Source: Bacilli bacterium | Lineage (GTDB): Bacteria; Bacillota_I; Bacilli_A; RFN20; CAG-826 | Assembly (NCBI GenBank): GCA_016298185.1 | Contig: JAEDDA010000033.1 | Coordinates: 1-9,411, forward strand | Direction of reading: 5' to 3' | Length of the DNA stretch: 9,411 nucleotides | Part shown: positions 7,050-9,411 of the stretch, in pieces | How positions within the stretch are numbered: position 1 is the stretch's first letter | Layout of the letters: every line of letters begins with the position of its first letter | Notes under the pieces: model-generated | What the model was told of the DNA's origin: nothing | Database searches by the model: none | Seen by the model: only the letters and a program-made list of their open reading frames with translations | Made by a program: the position numbers and the translations under genes

Positions 7050-7352
7050 ATGGAAGGTTATAAGAAATGGGTTGATGGTCTTGGAAAAGGCTTAAGAATT
7101 CTTTTCGCTATTTTTGTGTCTATCATTTATTTCCTTTACCGTTTATTCAACCTAATCGAAGAAAAAGCTCAAAACAAGGATCACTTAATCTATCTCATTC
7201 TTAACGTTGTCCCAATTGTTTCTTTCGTTGTTTGGGTTCTCGATCTTGTTGCCGCTATTAAAGGCGCTCCAGTCCCATTAGAATTTGGCAAAAAAGAAAA
7301 AGAACAACCAGTCGAAGAAGCAAAAGAAGTTGAAGAAGAAAAAGCTGAATAA
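7050..7352 (+). CDS. Small two-helix membrane protein with an acidic C-terminal tail, function unknown
   Basis: I do not recognise a family for this 100-residue protein. It has a short amphipathic start (MEGYKKWVDGLGKGL), a first hydrophobic segment at about residues 16-36, a charged loop (EEKAQNKDH), a second hydrophobic segment at about 46-69, and a strongly charged C-terminal tail rich in Glu and Lys (from about residue 79). The loop is acidic-basic mixed, so topology is not clear; a hairpin with both ends in the cytoplasm is plausible. GAAAGGA (7034-7040) lies 9 bases before the ATG, supporting the start and making it a credible gene. It ends just before a shared terminator and converges on the S41 gene. 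No function can be assigned; proximity to the M6 protease does not prove a link. Confidence 0.75.
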   Translation: MEGYKKWVDGLGKGLRILFAIFVSIIYFLYRLFNLIEEKAQNKDHLIYLILNVVPIVSFVVWVLDLVAAIKGAPVPLEFGKKEKEQPVEEAKEVEEEKAE

Positions 7353-7375
7353 TCAGTTTTATCTAAAAAAGGAAG

Positions 7376-7399
7376 ACCGTCATTTAATGGCGGTTTTTT
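7376..7399. terminator. Bidirectional terminator between convergent genes
   Basis: ACCGTCAT (7376-7383) pairs with ATGGCGGT (7387-7394), including one G-T pair, with a 3-base loop. On the plus strand TTTTTT follows directly (7394-7399), ending the small membrane gene. On the minus strand the same hairpin is followed by a T-rich stretch read from the A-run at 7365-7370, after the S41 stop at 7402. One structure therefore serves both convergent genes. Confidence 0.8.
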
Positions 7400-7401
7400 C
7401 A

Positions 7402-9208
7402 TTATTCAGAATAGAACTGTTTAATCTTTAATGACATATATGGGATGTTATAGAAGTTTGCGAAGTCGTATTGACCAGCAGTTTCAGTAACTAAACTATA
7501 ATCTACTGGAACACCAAATTCATAATCGGTTCCATCAAGTCCCATAAGGTGATCTTGGCAAGATAATCTAATATATAAACCTTCTGCGCTTGAGGCATCG
7601 ATAACCGCACAAGAACCTCCACCGGATTTATCACCTAATAAGGCGATTCCGCTTTCTTTTGCTTGTGCTGGTAATAAATTACCGCAAGAGAAGGAATAGC
7701 CGGAACAAAGGACCGCAAAGTTGAAATTGTAGTGAACTTCTGCATCTTGTTCATCAAACTTTCCATCGAAGTTCTTATCGAATTCATAATTAACGGTAAT
7801 TTGTCTTTCGTTAACTGTGTCGTAAGAGTGTTGATATGTATTACCATTCATTAAACCCATAAATGCACAAACGATATCACCGTATCCGCCTGGGTTTAAA
7901 CTGATATCAACAACAACGTTTTTAACTGAAGAATATCCTTATATTTTTCGAGCATTCTTTTGAAATTGCCGACTGCATCTTTAGGCATTTGATTGGTTAA
8001 TGGATTTTTGTAGAAATCATTCCAATCATAGATATCAAAATCAAATTGATCCATTCTATAGAACAATGTGTCACCTTTAAGTTCATAACTATTCTCGGCA
8101 ACATTTGGTCCAGATTGTCTAGCATCATAAAGACCATAAATATAACTAGAGTTAATATTTCTTGGTGCTTCGTATTTCGATTTTTGAAAATTAATGTTAT
8201 TTAATACTTTAGTGACTTTGGAACTCAAAGAACTATTTGAATATAAATAATAACTCGTTCCAATATCCGCGACTGAGTGACCAGCATCCGATAAGAACGC
8301 TGAAAGCATTTTAATACCTGCTAAATACTCTCACTGTAATCAGTAGACATTAAGAATTCTCTAGCTTGTTTTGTGACTTCGTTACGTTCTTGTAAGACCT
8401 TGTCTAAGTCCCTATATTGTTTTAATTCTTCATGGAGATATTCTCTTCCTGGCAAACCATAATACGTATCAATTAAGAAACATAATTCACCATATGAGAA
8501 TAAGGCCTCTTCCTTAGTTCTAGTTCCTTCTTTGAATGTTTTATTGAGGCCACTCATATAACGACTGTCATACATTAAAGAACCAGTCTCCCAATGAGGA
8601 TCATTTGGATCAATGAAGTAAATAGAATCATTTGTGCAGAAACATGTAATCATGGTTGGTCCCATGAACATATTGCTAGCTGTGGCAACTGGAAGAAGAA
8701 TATCATCATCTTTACCAATCAAGTTGATGTTATATTTTTTGAAATTAATTGTTTTAGGTTTTGGTGCTTCGGTAGCAGTTACATTTTTCACTTTTAAAAA
8801 TGGCGCACCATCAAAGTAAACATTAGAAACATTGTCTTGTCTATAAATAGTGGAACTGATGAAATTTTGATAATCCGCGCATGTTAGTGTGTCGTTTTCT
8901 GTATCAATAGCGGCAACTTCACCATTTGCACTTGTGACTGTGTATTTATGCTTTTCACCTTGAAAAATTGTTAAATCATGTTTGGTTAATAATTTGTAAT
9001 AAGTCTTTAAAGAGATGTATGGAGTATTAAGTAAAATATCATTTCTATAGAAAACCTCAGTCTTGATACTCTCGGAATTCGTATAGTGATAAGTTGTCAT
9101 TTCTTTGGATGTTAATTTGATTTTGTCATCAGATTTAGCACCGCTAGCAGGAACACATCCCACTAATAATGAACAGATAATTGGGAATATTGAATATTTG
9201 ATTTTCAT
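7402..9208 (-). pseudogene. S41-family serine peptidase lipoprotein, broken by two frameshifts
   Basis: Three consecutive minus-strand frames (start to 8321, 8333 to 7896, and about 7925 to 7402) together read as one S41 (C-terminal processing-like) peptidase. The length is 1807 bases from the 9208 start; adding one base at each break gives 603 codons, about 602 residues. The ATG at 9208 is preferred over 9217 because AGGGAGAG (9218-9225) abuts the latter but is 9 bases from the former. The protein begins MKIKYSIF with lipobox LVGC (C18). The first fragment resembles the N-terminal region of clostridial S41 proteins. The second carries FLSDAGHS. The third carries the NVVVDISLNPGG strand, the nucleophile-type block CSGYSFSCGN (Ser codon 7687-7689) and DKSGGGSC. 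An EF-hand-like DKNFDGKFD lies just before the nucleophile. The coding pattern is otherwise intact, so this is either a very recent pseudogene or sequencing error in a working gene. Confidence 0.85.
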
Positions 9209-9238
9209 AACTACCATCTCTCCCTAATAATTGTTTGT

Positions 9239-9267
9239 ATTTTAATACAATAGGGTAGCCATAACAA
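9239..9267 (-). promoter_or_regulatory. Probable promoter of the S41 peptidase gene
   Basis: On the minus strand TTGTTA (9267-9262, 4 of 6 consensus) is separated by exactly 17 bases from TAAAAT (9244-9239, 5 of 6 consensus). The start of transcription would be near 9232, giving a leader of about 23 bases that includes the AGGGAGAG ribosome binding site at 9225-9218. Confidence 0.5.
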
Positions 9268-9341
9268 TAACAATCATCGCCTTAATATAATCGAAACAAA
9301 AGTTCAAAATGGCAAACAAAACTAATGAGACAAAAATACCA

Positions 9342-9350
9342 TGCTATAAT
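9342..9350 (+). promoter_or_regulatory. Extended -10 promoter pointing to the right edge
   Basis: TGCTATAAT combines a TG extension with a perfect TATAAT hexamer (9345-9350). No good -35 lies at the normal spacing, which an extended -10 promoter does not need. It diverges from the S41 promoter about 75 bases away. Transcription would begin near 9357. Confidence 0.5.
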
Positions 9351-9378
9351 AAAAAAGTATCTGTTTAACAAATAATGT

Positions 9379-9411
9379 AATCTAGCCATGTACTTGGTTA
9401 GATTTTCTTTT
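9379..9411 (+). terminator. Rho-independent terminator or attenuator at the right edge
   Basis: AATCTAGCCA (9379-9388) pairs with TGGTTAGATT (9395-9404), ten pairs with one G-T, across a 6-base loop. TTTTCTTTT runs on to the window end. It works only on the plus strand because no T-tract follows on the minus strand. With the promoter at 9342-9350 just upstream, it would end a transcript of only about 55 bases. Confidence 0.7.

Noticed and set aside
7190..7402. Minus-strand 70-codon frame opposite the small membrane protein
   Set aside because: Its sequence is the complement of the acidic tail and terminator, and it lacks a ribosome binding site.
7896..7945. Programmed -1 frameshifting as the explanation for the S41 junction
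   Set aside because: The local sequence is not a standard slippery heptamer in the reading frame, no stimulating stem-loop was evident, and a second unrelated frame break exists in the same gene.
8594..8819. Two plus-strand frames opposite the S41 N-terminal region
   Set aside because: They lie fully inside the S41 gene on the other strand and show no start signals.

Overview
The window comes from an AT-rich Gram-positive-type (Bacillota) genome. Several genes end in TGA and use TGG for tryptophan, so the standard bacterial code applies and a Mycoplasma-type code is excluded. Three lipoproteins with Bacillota-style lipoboxes, AGGAGG-like ribosome binding sites and U-tract terminators fit a low-GC Bacilli/Erysipelotrichia-like or Mollicutes-adjacent gut-type bacterium. 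The lineage is an inference; there is no marker gene to settle it.

Layout. (1) 1-1043 is the 3' part of an IS66-family transposase running in from the left edge, followed by a strong terminator at 1088-1118. (2) 1119-1450 is a non-coding regulatory stretch with a repeated/inverted 11-mer, a long palindrome and a good promoter. (3) 1451-4549 is a tight three-gene operon on the plus strand: a VTC-type polyphosphate polymerase domain protein, a DUF4956 membrane protein, and a beta-helix lipoprotein of the Cthe_2159-like carbohydrate-binding type. It ends at a terminator at 4601-4627. (4) 4815-6965 encodes a lipoprotein M6-like zinc metalloprotease with an N-terminal Ig-like region. (5) 7050-7352 encodes a small two-helix membrane protein with an acidic tail, closed by a bidirectional terminator at 7376-7399. 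(6) 7402-9208, minus strand, is one S41-family serine peptidase lipoprotein gene broken into three pieces by two frameshifts. (7) 9209-9411 holds the promoter of the S41 gene and, on the plus strand, an extended -10 promoter followed within about 55 bases by a terminator hairpin at the right edge.

How the genes may work together. The VTC-domain enzyme and the DUF4956 protein look like the catalytic and membrane halves of a polyphosphate-making (and perhaps exporting) unit. Translational coupling to a surface beta-helix lipoprotein suggests a job at the cell envelope. The two protease genes also encode lipoproteins, so nearly everything here apart from the IS is envelope or surface biology. 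The most distinctive items are the three-gene operon, the twice-frameshifted S41 gene whose frame is restored by one base at each site, and the very short promoter-terminator unit at the right edge.
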